Source of the DNA: Takakia lepidozioides
Taxonomy: Eukaryota > Streptophyta > Takakiopsida > Takakiales > Takakiaceae
Assembly (NCBI GenBank): GCA_030704615.1
Contig: CM060733.1
Span: forward strand, 24,864,001-24,928,000
Direction of reading: 5' to 3'
Length of the DNA stretch: 64,000 bases
Under the pieces are notes generated by a model. The model was not told the origin of the DNA. It searched no databases and was given only the letters and a program-made list of their open reading frames with translations. Positions within the stretch are counted from its first letter, which is position 1; each line of letters opens with the position of its first letter. Made by a program: the position numbers and the translations under genes. Shown here piece by piece: positions 1 through 10,200 of this stretch.

Positions 1-175
1 CTATCCACTCGCTTGTATGGCCGTGGCAAGTATCCTTCAATATCTCTCAATCAATCCTTCAAGAGCTCTTCAACATTGTCCACCAAAGCTCCTCGAAGGG
101 TCCTCCAAGGGCCCTCAAATATCTTCCAAACAATCCTCTAAAGGCCCTTAAATTTCACTAAGTCCTTTCACTGTT

Positions 176-572
176 GATACCTTAACAGAGGTATAGTCTG
201 AGGTTGCTAGGGTCCCTTATGTTGATGATACCTTACAGAGGTATAGTCTGAAAATGAGGGTTCTGTTTGGTATACTGACAGAGGTATAGTCTGAGCTGAT
301 TAGGGTCCACATATGGTGATACCTCAACAGAGGTATAGTAAAAAGGACAAGCTCCTGTTTGGTATACTAACAGAGGTATAGTCTGAGCTGATTAGGGTTC
401 ACATATGGTGATACCTCAATAGAGGTATAGTAAAATGGATAAGCTCATGTTTGGTATACTAACAGAGGTATAGTCTCACATTAGGGTTCACATATGGTGA
501 TACCTCAACAGAGGTATAGTCAAAGGGACAAGCTCCTGTTTGGTATACTAACAGAGGTATAGTCTGAGCATA
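176..572. repeat. 92-bp tandem repeat with 46-bp half-units
   Basis: About four units. The marker tttggtatac recurs at about 266, 358, 450 and 539, giving spacings of 92, 92 and 89. Each unit contains the motif acagaggtatag twice, about 46 bp apart, so the unit is a diverged dimer. No coding role is seen. It lies beyond the left LTR-like segment of the gypsy element. Confidence 0.85.
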
Positions 573-1648
573 CACTACTAGGGTTTGTAATGAAGAGCTA
601 GAATGCAAGTCCTTGACTTCTATGCTTCTACTCAAGCAAAAATATGGTCTCTAGGTGGTCATAAGAGGCATCTTCTTGCTCTCTTCCACCCCAATGTGCA
701 ACCAAGAGTGGTCCAACTCAACTTGCAAGTCATCGTCCACCAAATCAATCCCCCTTCTAGTCCTTGGGATTTGATTGCAAACTACCATATCCCCATTGCC
801 GAGCAATCATGCATTTGTCTCCTCATCACTTGACAATTGCTCCAAATCAACACAAATTATCTCAATGTGTAGGAGCAATGCTCGTCACTTACAATAATGC
901 TCCCAAGCAATCCGCCTTGGATCCCACTCTCACGCCATATGCCTCATTTGGGGTCTTGCACCAATCCATCATCCATGTGCTCCCCGTGGTCATTTGAATG
1001 CATGTTTCATGACCTCTTGGCCTACGTGTTGCTCTTCTTCATCATAACATGAATCAACACCTCTCCAATTCACACACAAATGGATCTCAAAGGCCTTCAC
1101 CTCTTGCTAGTTCAAGAGCTCCCCTTCTCAAACTTGAACTTACAAACTCAAGCGAGCATGCTCCACACATGCACCACTTGCTTGGTCAACTATCCACCAC
1201 AAAGCTCGCACTACCAAGAGCATGAATAGCCAAGTATTGTCTCCCCCTCTAAACCCCCTCTTGTCACATTACATAGTTAGGGTGAAGCTATGCATACATT
1301 GAATGATGATTTCCCTTCAAGGATTTCCCACCACATGTTCTCCAAACCCTTCCAATGGCACCCTAAGCTTGGCTCCACACCACCATGATTGGAAGATTTC
1401 TTCACATGCTCCCTTTCAAAACCTCTTGAGCTTCTTAGTGCTCTCCAAGTGCTTGCCCTTGTTGTCTTCAAGCCCAAGCATATATAGCTCCTTGGCTTCT
1501 CTTCCACAACATCCACACTTTGAACTTGATTAACCCTAGCTTGATAGTGAAATGAGCACTAACAAGCTTTAGTCACTCTCCACAAGCCATGGCGCACACC
1601 ATCGACTCCATAATGCATACAAAGGATTCTCAAACCCTAGAATCCATG
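573..1648. other. Non-coding, pyrimidine-rich stretch beside the left LTR segment
   Basis: No gene is recognised. The plus strand is C/T-rich, with phrases such as catgctccacacatgc that also occur in 11.7-13.1 kb, so this may be diverged LTR or leader sequence of the same retrotransposon class. Short open frames show no family similarity that I can see. Confidence 0.4.
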
Positions 1649-1838
1649 TGTCGTGCGCATACATATCGCTACACAACTGCATCGCTGTCCAAAACCACAC
1701 AACACATGTGCACACCACACACTAGTATACCATTAGTCTACCACTAGTCCAGCCACTAGTCCAACCACTAGGCTACAACTAGTCAGTCACTAGGCTGCCA
1801 CTACGCTGCCCACTATGGCAGTCACTAGTCCACATAAT
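1649..1838. repeat. 190-bp direct repeat, copy a
   Basis: Nearly identical to 2159-2348; both start tgtcgtgcgcatac and end gtccaca(t/c)aat. The two copies exactly bracket the 319-bp LTR-terminus segment 1838-2156. The segment is rich in cactagt and ccactag words. Confidence 0.9.
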
Positions 1839-2156
1839 GATAAAGAAGAAGAATACAAGCACAAGCTCATGCGAGCTCACAAAGCTGAAGCATAAACTCA
1901 TGCATATATAACCTCATCACTCAAATAGCCAAGTGCACCCCACGCCATGGGGAATCCACACTACGGCGCCATAGCTAGGCGCGGTGAGGCTCAACTCGAG
2001 AAAGATGAGCCTCCCGCGCTTGCCGTGAAGATAACCACTCCAGGGCCTAAATCTGCCTTGATCCCTGGATTGACACTTGGGCCAATCCCAAATGTCAATA
2101 TGTAAAAGATAGCTATTTCCTAGCTAGTTTCACACTAGTGGTAAAATAACTTGACA
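1838..2156 (-). repeat. Putative LTR terminus, left copy (3' LTR side of minus-strand element)
   Basis: Matches 13198-13524 almost perfectly: an 8-bp indel and about two substitutions that I can see. On the minus strand it begins TGTCAAGTTATTTTACC, a normal TG start for an LTR. The match stops abruptly at 1838, where copy a of the 190-bp repeat begins, so the left LTR is rearranged. Confidence 0.7.
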
Positions 2157-2158
2157 GC

Positions 2159-2348
2159 TGTCGTGCGCATACATATCGCTACACAACTACATCGCTGTCC
2201 AAAACCACACAACACATGTGCACACCACACACTAGTATACCACTAGTCTACCACTAGTCCAGCCACTGGTCCAACCACTAGGCTACAACTAGTCAGTCAC
2301 TAGGCTGCCACTACGCTGCCCACTATGGCAGTCACTAGTCCACACAAT
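2159..2348. repeat. 190-bp direct repeat, copy b
   Basis: Second copy of the repeat at 1649-1838. It lies between the putative LTR terminus and the purine tract (minus strand AGGGGGGCGAT, 2347-2357). On the minus strand it begins TGTGTGGACTAG directly after that tract, so it is an alternative candidate for the true LTR start. Confidence 0.85.
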
Positions 2349-2605
2349 CGCCCCCCTAGCTGGTGCTTAGGTCCCTCTAAGTCCAGGTAGCCACAAGATG
2401 TGATAGTGACCATAGCCTCACTAAGTCCTCCACCACTATCCCTACTACACTCAAACTCGATAGATCAAGAGGCCGGGTGCAAGAGTTGCCCCATCGTTAG
2501 TCGCGTCTTGCAACCTGTGAACTTGAGCTTGGGATCTCATGTATTGACTCCTATGAGCTTGGCCTCCCATGTCTTGTTAGCTGCCTCCAGTCATGTCCAC
2601 TGCCA
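2349..2605 (-). other. 3' untranslated region with polypurine tract
   Basis: Non-coding tail after the PHD finger stop. The C-run at 2350-2356 reads as a G-rich polypurine tract on the element strand, as expected just before a 3' LTR. Nothing else is recognised. Confidence 0.5.
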
Positions 2606-2982
2606 CTATCCCAAGCAGTGTGGACACAACCAATCTCCGTCAGAAACCTTCTCAAGAGGTGGTGTCAAGCATCCCATATGCCAACCCCTTGAGCACCGAT
2701 CACACACCAGCATGGTGGCTGCCCCTTTGGCAGACCCACAGAGCATGCACCTCAAACCTGCAGGTACCACTGCCAAGTTTGGGTCAACTCTGCCATCGAC
2801 ATTGGGAAGGTGACATGGCGCACAACTACGCACATGGTCTTTCCAAGTCATGCCATCCCGACCCTCTAAGATCAGGACCCCTGAGGGCAACACCTCTCGA
2901 ACCCTCAGAATAACACGCCCTGGAGTAACATCCAGAGTCGTAGGAGCAGTCTGCTGCAAATAAACATAGTCACCAGGCTAAA
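2606..2982 (-). pseudogene. C-terminal pol tail with PHD finger
   Basis: Continues the integrase frame after a one-base frameshift near 2983. The first part (PGRVILRVREVLPSG) looks like the post-integrase beta-barrel linker. The last 50 residues are a textbook C4HC3 PHD zinc finger: CMLC, 11 residues, CDRC, SRGWH, two residues, C, a 14-residue spacer ending DWL, then CPHC, ending one residue before the stop. Canonical PHD fingers bind histone H3 tails, often at lysine 4. Gypsy chromoviruses usually carry a chromodomain in this place to steer integration, so the PHD probably has that job. Binding specificity cannot be read from sequence alone. Confidence 0.85.
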
Positions 2983-3890
2983 CCTCCGAACCCCAGGACG
3001 ATATCCTCCACCACGTATAGTGGCATACCTCAACGTATCACGGTGTTGTGCAATGGCAAGGTTCTCAAAAGCCATGGGCATGACTTTCTTGAACAACTCT
3101 GCACGCTGATCACATGCACGTACCCACACGTCCGGATCGTCAAGGTTAAGGACTTGAGCAGTGTCCCTACGAATGGCTGCAGGCAAATCCGGCTCTCGGC
3201 CAAAGAGAAGGAAATATGGTGAGAAGGAGGCAAGTGATGCTTGTTTGCTGAACCTGTAGCCCATGGCTAACCAAGGAACCTGAAGATCCCAATCTCCTAG
3301 GTGTCCCTTCTGCAAGCCATACTTGCGCAAACCCCTCTTCACCGTCTGAACAACTCTCTCTGCTAAGCCATCGGCCTCAGGATGATCCCGAGAAGTGGTG
3401 CGGTGGTCTATCAAGGCTTTATCACACAAAGCCTGAAACTCCCCCAAGAACTCTCTCCCTTGGTCCGTGAGTACCTCAGCTGGAGCACCAAATCGGCTAA
3501 GCACACGATCCAAGAATGCATACGCAGCCCCCTCACTAGCCTTGTCAGGCAATGGAACCAACTCAATCCACTTGGAGAAGTGCTCCACCATCACCAACAC
3601 ATATCTGTGGTGGCGCATAGTCAGTGGCAACGGTCCTGCGAAGTCAAGACTCCATCTGTAGCCCAATCCCATGATAGGTAAAGGATGCAACTGTGGTGTA
3701 GGGGCGTTAATGAAGCACGCACCCTGTCACACACCATGCACCTAGCCACAAACTGTTGCACCTCTGTATGCATACCACGCCACCAATACTGCCCCTGCAG
3801 TAAACTGTGAGTGCGTCGCACTCCAAAATGCCCCAACTCCTCATGGGCATGCCGCACTAACCGTGCACGCTTGTGTGGGGTGAGGCACAA
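2983..3890 (-). pseudogene. gypsy integrase (HHCC zinc finger and DDE core)
   Basis: The HHCC finger (HAHEELGHFGVRRTH, then CMVC) starts near 3850. After a frameshift near 3708 the catalytic core follows: WSLDFAGPL contains the first D, LTDQGREF the second D, and HPEADGLAERV the E. Integrase inserts the cDNA into the chromosome. Two frameshifts (near 3885 and 3708) break it from RNase H and internally. The core is otherwise well conserved, and ends in a GYRPGVRRF segment leading to the PHD tail. Confidence 0.88.
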
Positions 3891-5740
3891 TCCTCACCCG
3901 ACCATCCTCCCACACTCGAAGTAGGTGTATCCCCTCCCACTTGAACCTCTTGGCTCGTTGTAGGATCCGATCCCTCTCCCTGGCAGTCACAATGGCTGCC
4001 GTGTCTCCCGTGCGGAGGTAGTCCAACACAGCCGAATCCTCATGTATATCTCTGGCACCACCTAGCTCATCACTAGCCTCAGGGTCCTCAGACACTCCGT
4101 CTACAGTCATCCCTGTTGTAGGTCCAATCTGACCTCCCGATGCCAAGATACACAAAAATGCAGATGCGTGCCATCCCGACACCATCTCCTCGTCCGTCTC
4201 ACCATGCCACCGAGCTCCAGTGTCATCCTGCTGGCTCATGCATGGATTGCGACTCAATCCATCCGCATCCCGATTGACCAAACCCGGTCGATGCACAACC
4301 TGAAAGTCATACTCCTGGAGTATAAGTGCCCACCGTGCAAGCTTCCCCGTAAGCTTGTCTGACTCCATCAACCACTTGAGTGGCTGGTGATCCGTGACAA
4401 GGGTGAAAAGATTGCCGTATAGATAGCACCTGAAGTGTGCCACGACCCACACTGCAGCTAAGCACTCTCCCTCATATGAGCTGTACTTAGCCTCTGCAGC
4501 GTTGTTCGAGCGGCTAGCGTAAGCCACTACGAACTCTCTTCCCTCATCATCCACCTGTGTGAGCACCGCTCCAAGCCCCAGCATGCTCCAATCCGTATGC
4601 AGCTGAAAGGGACGCCCCCTGATAGGTCGTCTCAAGATAGGCGCCGAGGTCAACCTCGCCTTGAGCTCTTGAAAAGCTCGTTCCTGCTCATCTTCCCACT
4701 GCCACTCCTGGTCCACCTTGGTCAGCTTGGTTAGAGCCTTTGCAATGGTACTAAATCCCTTGACAAACCGTCTATAATAGTTTGCCAACCCCATGAAAGC
4801 TCGAACTCGGCTCACATCCGTGGGGCGTGGAATTTGTGCAATGGCCTCTACCTTAGTCTGCTGTACCCCCAATCCTCCAGGATATATCATGTGACCCAGA
4901 TACTCAATCTGGTTGTGGAAAAACTTGCACTTCCCCGGATGCAACTTCAATCCGTGCGCTCTCAAGCGCTCCAATACCACCTGAAGGTGTCTCTCATGCT
5001 CCTCCATCATAACACTAAAGATGATGATGTCATCTATGTAGCACCGAGCAAAGTCCACCCCTGCTAGAATCCTATCCATGACTCTCTGAAACTCTGCAGG
5101 AGCATTCTTAAGCCCAAATGGTAAGAACCGCCACTGATATAGGCAATCTTGCCGTGCTCATTGATCCCCCAGAATGCCGTCTTCTGCTTGTCCGCCTCCT
5201 TGATTGGCAACTGGTGATATCCGGATCGTAAATCCAAAGTGCTAAAGGCCTTAGCATGCCCGATGGCATCAAAGATCTCCTCTGGTGTTGGCATGGCATA
5301 CTTATCGGACTTGGTCTGACGATTTACAGGCCGGTAATCACCGCACATACGTCTCTCCGTCCAATTGCCATAGACATCTTTCTTGGCTGGCATCACTGTG
5401 GCTGAAGCATACTCTCCACCAGAGAGCTCCACCAAACCTGCCTCCCAGAGATCTTGAGTCCTCATCTGAATCAAAGACCTCTCCATGTCACTGTATCTAT
5501 AGGGTCTCCGAAAGATTGGCGTGTCAGTGGCCAACTCAATACGGATCTCTTGACCCTTCAGTGCTCCCAAGTCCTTCAAACTGAAGGCAAAGCAATTCCT
5601 GTAAGCGCTCAGGAACCGCCGTATACGTCGTCTCTCTCCTCCGGTGACAATGGGTCCAATGTCAGGCTCCCAATTGTCCTCCGTAACTACAACCTTAAGT
5701 CCAGTGGGCTTAGAGGTAGAGGACGCGTCCCGTGGTTGCT
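3841..5740 (-). pseudogene. gypsy reverse transcriptase and RNase H
   Basis: The RT palm begins at about 5580, with MCGDYRPVNRQTK and FSTLDLRSGYHQ (a catalytic D), is frameshifted near 5130, and continues from 5079 with the YIDDIIIFS active site. Thumb and connection lead to RNase H, with LHTDWSMLGLGAVLTQ, YSSYEGECLAAV and TDHQPLKWL, then the HRPGLVNRDADGLSR boundary. The stretch 5996-5740 is an acidic linker between methyltransferase and RT that ends in a stop at 5739. Family: Metaviridae-type pol of an endogenous plant element. The frameshifts may be real decay or, in part, assembly errors at homopolymers. Confidence 0.9.
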
Positions 5741-5853
5741 ATGCTGCAACCTCTTGAGCAGTACTCCCTACCTGCTCAGTCAATGACAAGGCATCATCCT
5801 GCCCCATCATCTCATCCTTGAGGACCTCCTCAACTCGAGAAGAATCCCCAACC

Positions 5854-8800
5854 TCATCCATCACAGCCGCCTTGGCTGCCAACTCCCTCTGAACCTCGAG
5901 CACCTCCCACGTGTGCCATGGATGCATGCACCCCGTGGTCCTCATATGCTCGCCCCCACTCACTGCCTGTACCGTCTCGGTAGGCAGAGAGACCATTGAG
6001 GGGAAGTGTATTCCGCACTCTGCGTTGCTCAGCTAGAGCCAAGCTGATAATCCAGGTCAAGCAATTGAGATCCATTGCTTGCCCCAACACTTGACGACGT
6101 GATGCCTCAGAAAGAGACGACACCGCCGTGGTACCAGTGGTAAAACCCATTGCCCGCTCACGCTCGTCAGCATTAGGCTCCACTAACTGCTGCAACTGAG
6201 CATCCCACAGGAGGCCAGGTCCACTATCCCGGAAAGCATGCGATCCTGGGAAGCTGAGCAGTGTAGGTAATGCTGCTCGTGGTTGACCCACCTTGTTGAC
6301 CACTGCCAAAGGCGAACGGTCATCGTGTCTCACACGTTGAGACTGCCTCCCTGTGTCCAGAATGTTATCCACTGTGAGATGTGCTGGCCGCTGCACCCCA
6401 TCAAATGCACGCTTGAGCAGTGCGGGTGGCATCATGTTAGTCCACCATAGCCGTGGACGATGAGCCCGTGACCCCACTGTAGCTGCATCTAGCAACACTG
6501 CTGACCCAAGCCACGACCGGACTTGATGCACACTGGCCATCACCCTGGCCCGAGAATCGCCCATCAGTGGCACATTCTCCAAGATGTATGCTGGAGATAC
6601 AGCTTGATGAAGCTGCAAGTGGCGCAAAACCCGCACCATCTCCCAAAACAGACCCGACCTCGAGTCTCGCAATCCATTGCCATGCCCGGCTGATGAATGC
6701 CCTTGGCAGGGCCAACCTGCCACTACCAGATCAATGGAGCCAACCCGCTCCAAATCCTGCGCCCCCAGCAACGAAATGTCTGCTGGCAAGGCCTGCTGAT
6801 ATCCACGAATTGCAGACACCGACAACAACTCAGGGTACCGCTGCACCAACTGAGCAACATGGCGAAGTGAAACGCGTCGTGCAGTCTCATCCCTCTCCAC
6901 ATACAGGTAACGCCGAACTCGTACACCTGCTTGTAACACAGCAGCCAATCCGGTGCTGATCCCGCCAAACAAGTCCAGAAGACAAATGCCTTCATCCGGA
7001 TACTGCCACACAATAGGTGTGGTGTCCAATGGAGACAATTGAGGTGGTCCTGGTGCAATCCCCACACTCTCCTCCTCTCCTGACGGTACAAAAGCCTCCA
7101 CCCAGGCTTGTTGCACCCGTCGATCAGCATCCCGCTGCAAATCCTTGCTCGTGCCCCACAATGGAGTCTGAGCAACCATGGTAGGCAACTCCGCCATACC
7201 ATACATGTCATCCTGCTCTCCCGGAGGTGGTACATCCTCTGAATGAGCATTGCCCTCAAGCAACTCTCTAGGCCAACTCACTGCCGCTGTGAATGCTGCT
7301 AGTGTCGGCATCTTGCCTCGCTGGGCAACCGCAACTCCTCCTATGAACGTCACAGGGAGCTGCACACGCCGGCCCTCCCCTGACTGCCATGCAGGCCTAT
7401 AGGAAGCTGACTCCTCCCAAAAATCCAGGGTGAAGCCCATGGGGTACAACACTGCCCCACCAACCAGGACATCGTATGAGACTGCGTCTGTCACAATGGC
7501 CTTGGCTCGCATCACTGAGCCATCTGTAGGGTGATCCGGCCGTAGTCTGATAGCCAACTCACGCCGTGTCATGCCCCGAGCCTGCTCCGATCCTCCCAGA
7601 GACGTCTGTATCTGGAAAGGACAAGGCTCCATATCCGCCTCCGTGAGGCCCAAGCCTGCAATAGCAGCTCTGCCCAGCATCAATGGCTGAGCTCCCGAGT
7701 CCAACAAGACCCGCAGTGGCCGGTACCTCTTGCCTGCCGGTCCACTCAAACAGAAAATGCCATCCTGGTTGTCTAACATGACAACTCCAGGTGTCACCAT
7801 GGCGCGCTCAATGGCTGGCCTAGCTGGCAGCTCCATCAACCTGGCAGCTGCAGCTTGCCATGGCGCCGCCGTGGCAGTCTTGACCCTCAAATCCGAGGAT
7901 CCCTCCGGCACTACACCTCCCACTATCTCCGCAGAAGATGAAGTAACCTCCCCACTCTCACAGAGTGTAGCTGCCAGCCTGAACACCTCAGCTGGTCTTA
8001 CCCCCGGCGTCGCAATCATGGTAGCCGAGAACAATGGAGCCTGGCACACAGATGTGGCCGCTCCTAGCAGCACACTAGCTGCCGTAGCCTTGGCAACACT
8101 AGGTAGTGGTGCTACCCGTGTAGCTCTCCCCAATGGCATAGTAACCTCCGCCTCGGTAACAGTCGGGCGAGAACTAGGTGCCATGGATGGCGTCGACACT
8201 GTCTCCGCCAATGTGAATGACTGAGGAAGCCTAGCCTGACGGCTTGCCTCCCCACGCTGTGGATCCAACTCCACCTCTGCACCTCGTGGCTCAGGAACTC
8301 GTGCTGCTCCTCGAGTCACGGCTGCAGCAGACTCCACCTGCACTAGTGGTAGTGCTGCTCCACACATGAATCCCATGCCTCCCATATCTCCTCCCTCAGG
8401 AGCAGGAGGTGGACCATCCGGCCTTAGAGCCGGTACCACCTGAGCTGTAGCCATGGCAGCGAGCCTCTGCTCTAGCTGCTGAAGCCGGTTGGCCATGCCT
8501 TGGTCAACACCCTGACCTCCGCGTCCTTGGCCACGTTGAGCTTGCCCTTGGCCTGCACCTCGTGGCTGGCCACCTCGTCCTCTCTGGGCTGCTCCACCTC
8601 GCCCCCGGCCACCATTGTTCCCTTGGAACTGGCCTGGGCGCAACTCAGGATGCAAACCATAACACTGGGCCTCTCCATGCCCGTGCTTGCCACAATGCCC
8701 ACACTGCAACTGTGCAGGCTGTGCATGTGCCGACCCTTTGCCTCCCTCTGGGCAATCCTTCTTGACATGGGGTCCTCCACATGTCCAGCACACCACATCC

Positions 8801-9912
8801 GCCCGTTGTTGGCCAGCAAATGAAGGGAGAGACCCCTGCATCTGAGGTCCTCTCTGCCCTTCCCTGAGCTTCACCTGAGCCCCCTTGTTGCCTTGAGCAC
8901 GTTGAGGTAGTGGTTGGCTAGGAGCACCACTACCCCGTGGTGTCTCCTTAGCAAATCCCACCATGACCACTCGTTCCTCCACCATGTTGAGCTCTATCCG
9001 CTCTGCCAGCAAAAACACATTTGCTAAGGTGGGTTGGGCCGCTTGTAGGAGAGTTGCATCCCGCACCCTTCTCCTCAGCTCCTTGTCCAATATCCCATAC
9101 CAGAATTGGACTGCCTGAGCTTCCGTAACCCCTTGGGTTACATTTATCAAGCGCCTCATGCGAGTGAAAGCCTCCCTCAAGCTCTCGGTCGGCTTCCGTT
9201 GGAACTCTTGCAAGCTCCGCAACTTCTCTGTCCTCACCCCTTGGTAGTTCCCTCTCAACTCTTCGAAGAACTCCACAACAGGGTTGAAGGCAGGCACGGG
9301 TGCTAGTGCTGGTGCGGTAGTGGCTTGGGTGGACGTCGTAGCTACTGTACCACCAGTCCCACTGCTACTTGCTGAAGCTGCCGGTGCAGCGGCAGGTGTA
9401 GCCACTGCCCTCGTGGCTCTAGTGCCCCTAGTGATGGAGACATAGTCGGGTGACCAGTACATCCTCCACTCCTCGATCTCAACCTCATGCCCCCGCCTGA
9501 ACTCATGGTAATCATCCATAGGCGGCCCCTCAAGGTGCTGAAACAGCCCTTTCCATGCCATGAACGGCGTAAATAGTTGTGGATTGCGCATTTGCTGCAA
9601 ATCACACCAACTATCAAACTCTTGGATAAAATCATCCAACTCAATGGTGCCCACCGCCCCAGAGTACCTTCGTGGCCCCTTGGTAGCTCCATACATCTCC
9701 TCCATTGTGTCCCACAACAATGGCAAAGAAACAACTTGCACCGCCGGTATGAGCCCTCCTGATTCACAATCCGAATCAGAACCTTCCGTGGAAGACACAG
9801 GAGGTGAAGGTGGCCTAAACCGCACACCTCGTCTCGTGTACCCACTAGTATCGCTAGTGCTCGAACCGGCACTGTCCCCAGCAACTAGTGGCACCTCCGT
9901 GTTGACACTCAA
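5854..9912 (-). CDS. gag-protease-methyltransferase polyprotein
   Basis: A single open frame of about 1350 codons. Residues 1-340 are gag (a capsid-like region with LQEFQRKPTESLREAFTRM). Two CCHC knuckles follow at about 376-389 (CWTCGGPHVKKDC) and 402-414 (CGHCGKHGHGEAQC) in a Gly/Arg/Gln-rich nucleocapsid. An Ala/Pro-rich spacer leads to an aspartic protease with LLDSGAQ (D738). A DNA methyltransferase occupies about 972-1297. The frame opens with TTG, not ATG; an in-frame stop lies at 9931-9933 and no ATG lies between, so the true start is lost, upstream in another frame, or the ORF is entered by shifting. The last 50 codons are probably out of the ancestral frame, which resumes at 5996. 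Confidence 0.85.
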   Translation of the reverse strand: MSVNTEVPLVAGDSAGSSTSDTSGYTRRGVRFRPPSPPVSSTEGSDSDCESGGLIPAVQVVSLPLLWDTMEEMYGATKGPRRYSGAVGTIELDDFIQEFDSWCDLQQMRNPQLFTPFMAWKGLFQHLEGPPMDDYHEFRRGHEVEIEEWRMYWSPDYVSITRGTRATRAVATPAAAPAASASSSGTGGTVATTSTQATTAPALAPVPAFNPVVEFFEELRGNYQGVRTEKLRSLQEFQRKPTESLREAFTRMRRLINVTQGVTEAQAVQFWYGILDKELRRRVRDATLLQAAQPTLANVFLLAERIELNMVEERVVMVGFAKETPRGSGAPSQPLPQRAQGNKGAQVKLREGQRGPQMQGSLPSFAGQQRADVVCWTCGGPHVKKDCPEGGKGSAHAQPAQLQCGHCGKHGHGEAQCYGLHPELRPGQFQGNNGGRGRGGAAQRGRGGQPRGAGQGQAQRGQGRGGQGVDQGMANRLQQLEQRLAAMATAQVVPALRPDGPPPAPEGGDMGGMGFMCGAALPLVQVESAAAVTRGAARVPEPRGAEVELDPQRGEASRQARLPQSFTLAETVSTPSMAPSSRPTVTEAEVTMPLGRATRVAPLPSVAKATAASVLLGAATSVCQAPLFSATMIATPGVRPAEVFRLAATLCESGEVTSSSAEIVGGVVPEGSSDLRVKTATAAPWQAAAARLMELPARPAIERAMVTPGVVMLDNQDGIFCLSGPAGKRYRPLRVLLDSGAQPLMLGRAAIAGLGLTEADMEPCPFQIQTSLGGSEQARGMTRRELAIRLRPDHPTDGSVMRAKAIVTDAVSYDVLVGGAVLYPMGFTLDFWEESASYRPAWQSGEGRRVQLPVTFIGGVAVAQRGKMPTLAAFTAAVSWPRELLEGNAHSEDVPPPGEQDDMYGMAELPTMVAQTPLWGTSKDLQRDADRRVQQAWVEAFVPSGEEESVGIAPGPPQLSPLDTTPIVWQYPDEGICLLDLFGGISTGLAAVLQAGVRVRRYLYVERDETARRVSLRHVAQLVQRYPELLSVSAIRGYQQALPADISLLGAQDLERVGSIDLVVAGWPCQGHSSAGHGNGLRDSRSGLFWEMVRVLRHLQLHQAVSPAYILENVPLMGDSRARVMASVHQVRSWLGSAVLLDAATVGSRAHRPRLWWTNMMPPALLKRAFDGVQRPAHLTVDNILDTGRQSQRVRHDDRSPLAVVNKVGQPRAALPTLLSFPGSHAFRDSGPGLLWDAQLQQLVEPNADERERAMGFTTGTTAVSSLSEASRRQVLGQAMDLNCLTWIISLALAEQRRVRNTLPLNGLSAYRDGTGSEWGRAYEDHGVHASMAHVGGARGSEGVGSQGGCDG
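6022..6999 (-). other. C5-cytosine DNA methyltransferase domain inside gag-pol
   Basis: All core motifs are present in the canonical order I to X. Motif I is LLDLFGGISTGL (D979), the SAM-binding loop. Motif IV is VAGWPCQGHSSAG with the catalytic Cys at 1069. Motif VI is YILENVPLMG (Glu1112). Motif VIII is SRAHRPRLWWTN (about 1147-1158). Then come a short target-recognition region (about 1160-1250), motif IX-like ADERERAMGF and motif X-like LGQAMDL. The order is not circularly permuted, which excludes plant DRM enzymes. Motif I and the ISTGL start resemble DNMT3, while PCQ instead of PCN is like DNMT1, DNMT2 or bacterial enzymes. The domain transfers methyl groups from SAM to cytosine in DNA. 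No stop or frameshift is seen within it. Confidence 0.9.
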
Positions 9913-10200
9913 CCGGTCATGAACATGTCCCTAACCCCTCTCCACAAGGTAACCGGGTAGAGAACCTGTTGCGGCTTATGGTTTGGAATACTAAGTTCCT
10001 AACATAGCCTACACCTGAACTTGCATGACCATGGGAATATCATGAAGATACTCCTCAAACCGCCCTCCACGAGCTTCAAAATTCGGCCTTCCAGACCACA
10101 TGCCAGTCCTTAGTCCACCAGTGCCTCCACGAGTCAGCACAGGCCATCCACAGGTCAACACGGGCCACACAGACCAGCACAGGCCCACACAGCTCACTGG

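Noticed and set aside
9890-9912. Similarity of acctccgtgtt.acactcaac at 9895 and 27760 as a shared gag start
   Set aside because: Only about 20 bp agree and the surroundings do not; probably chance.
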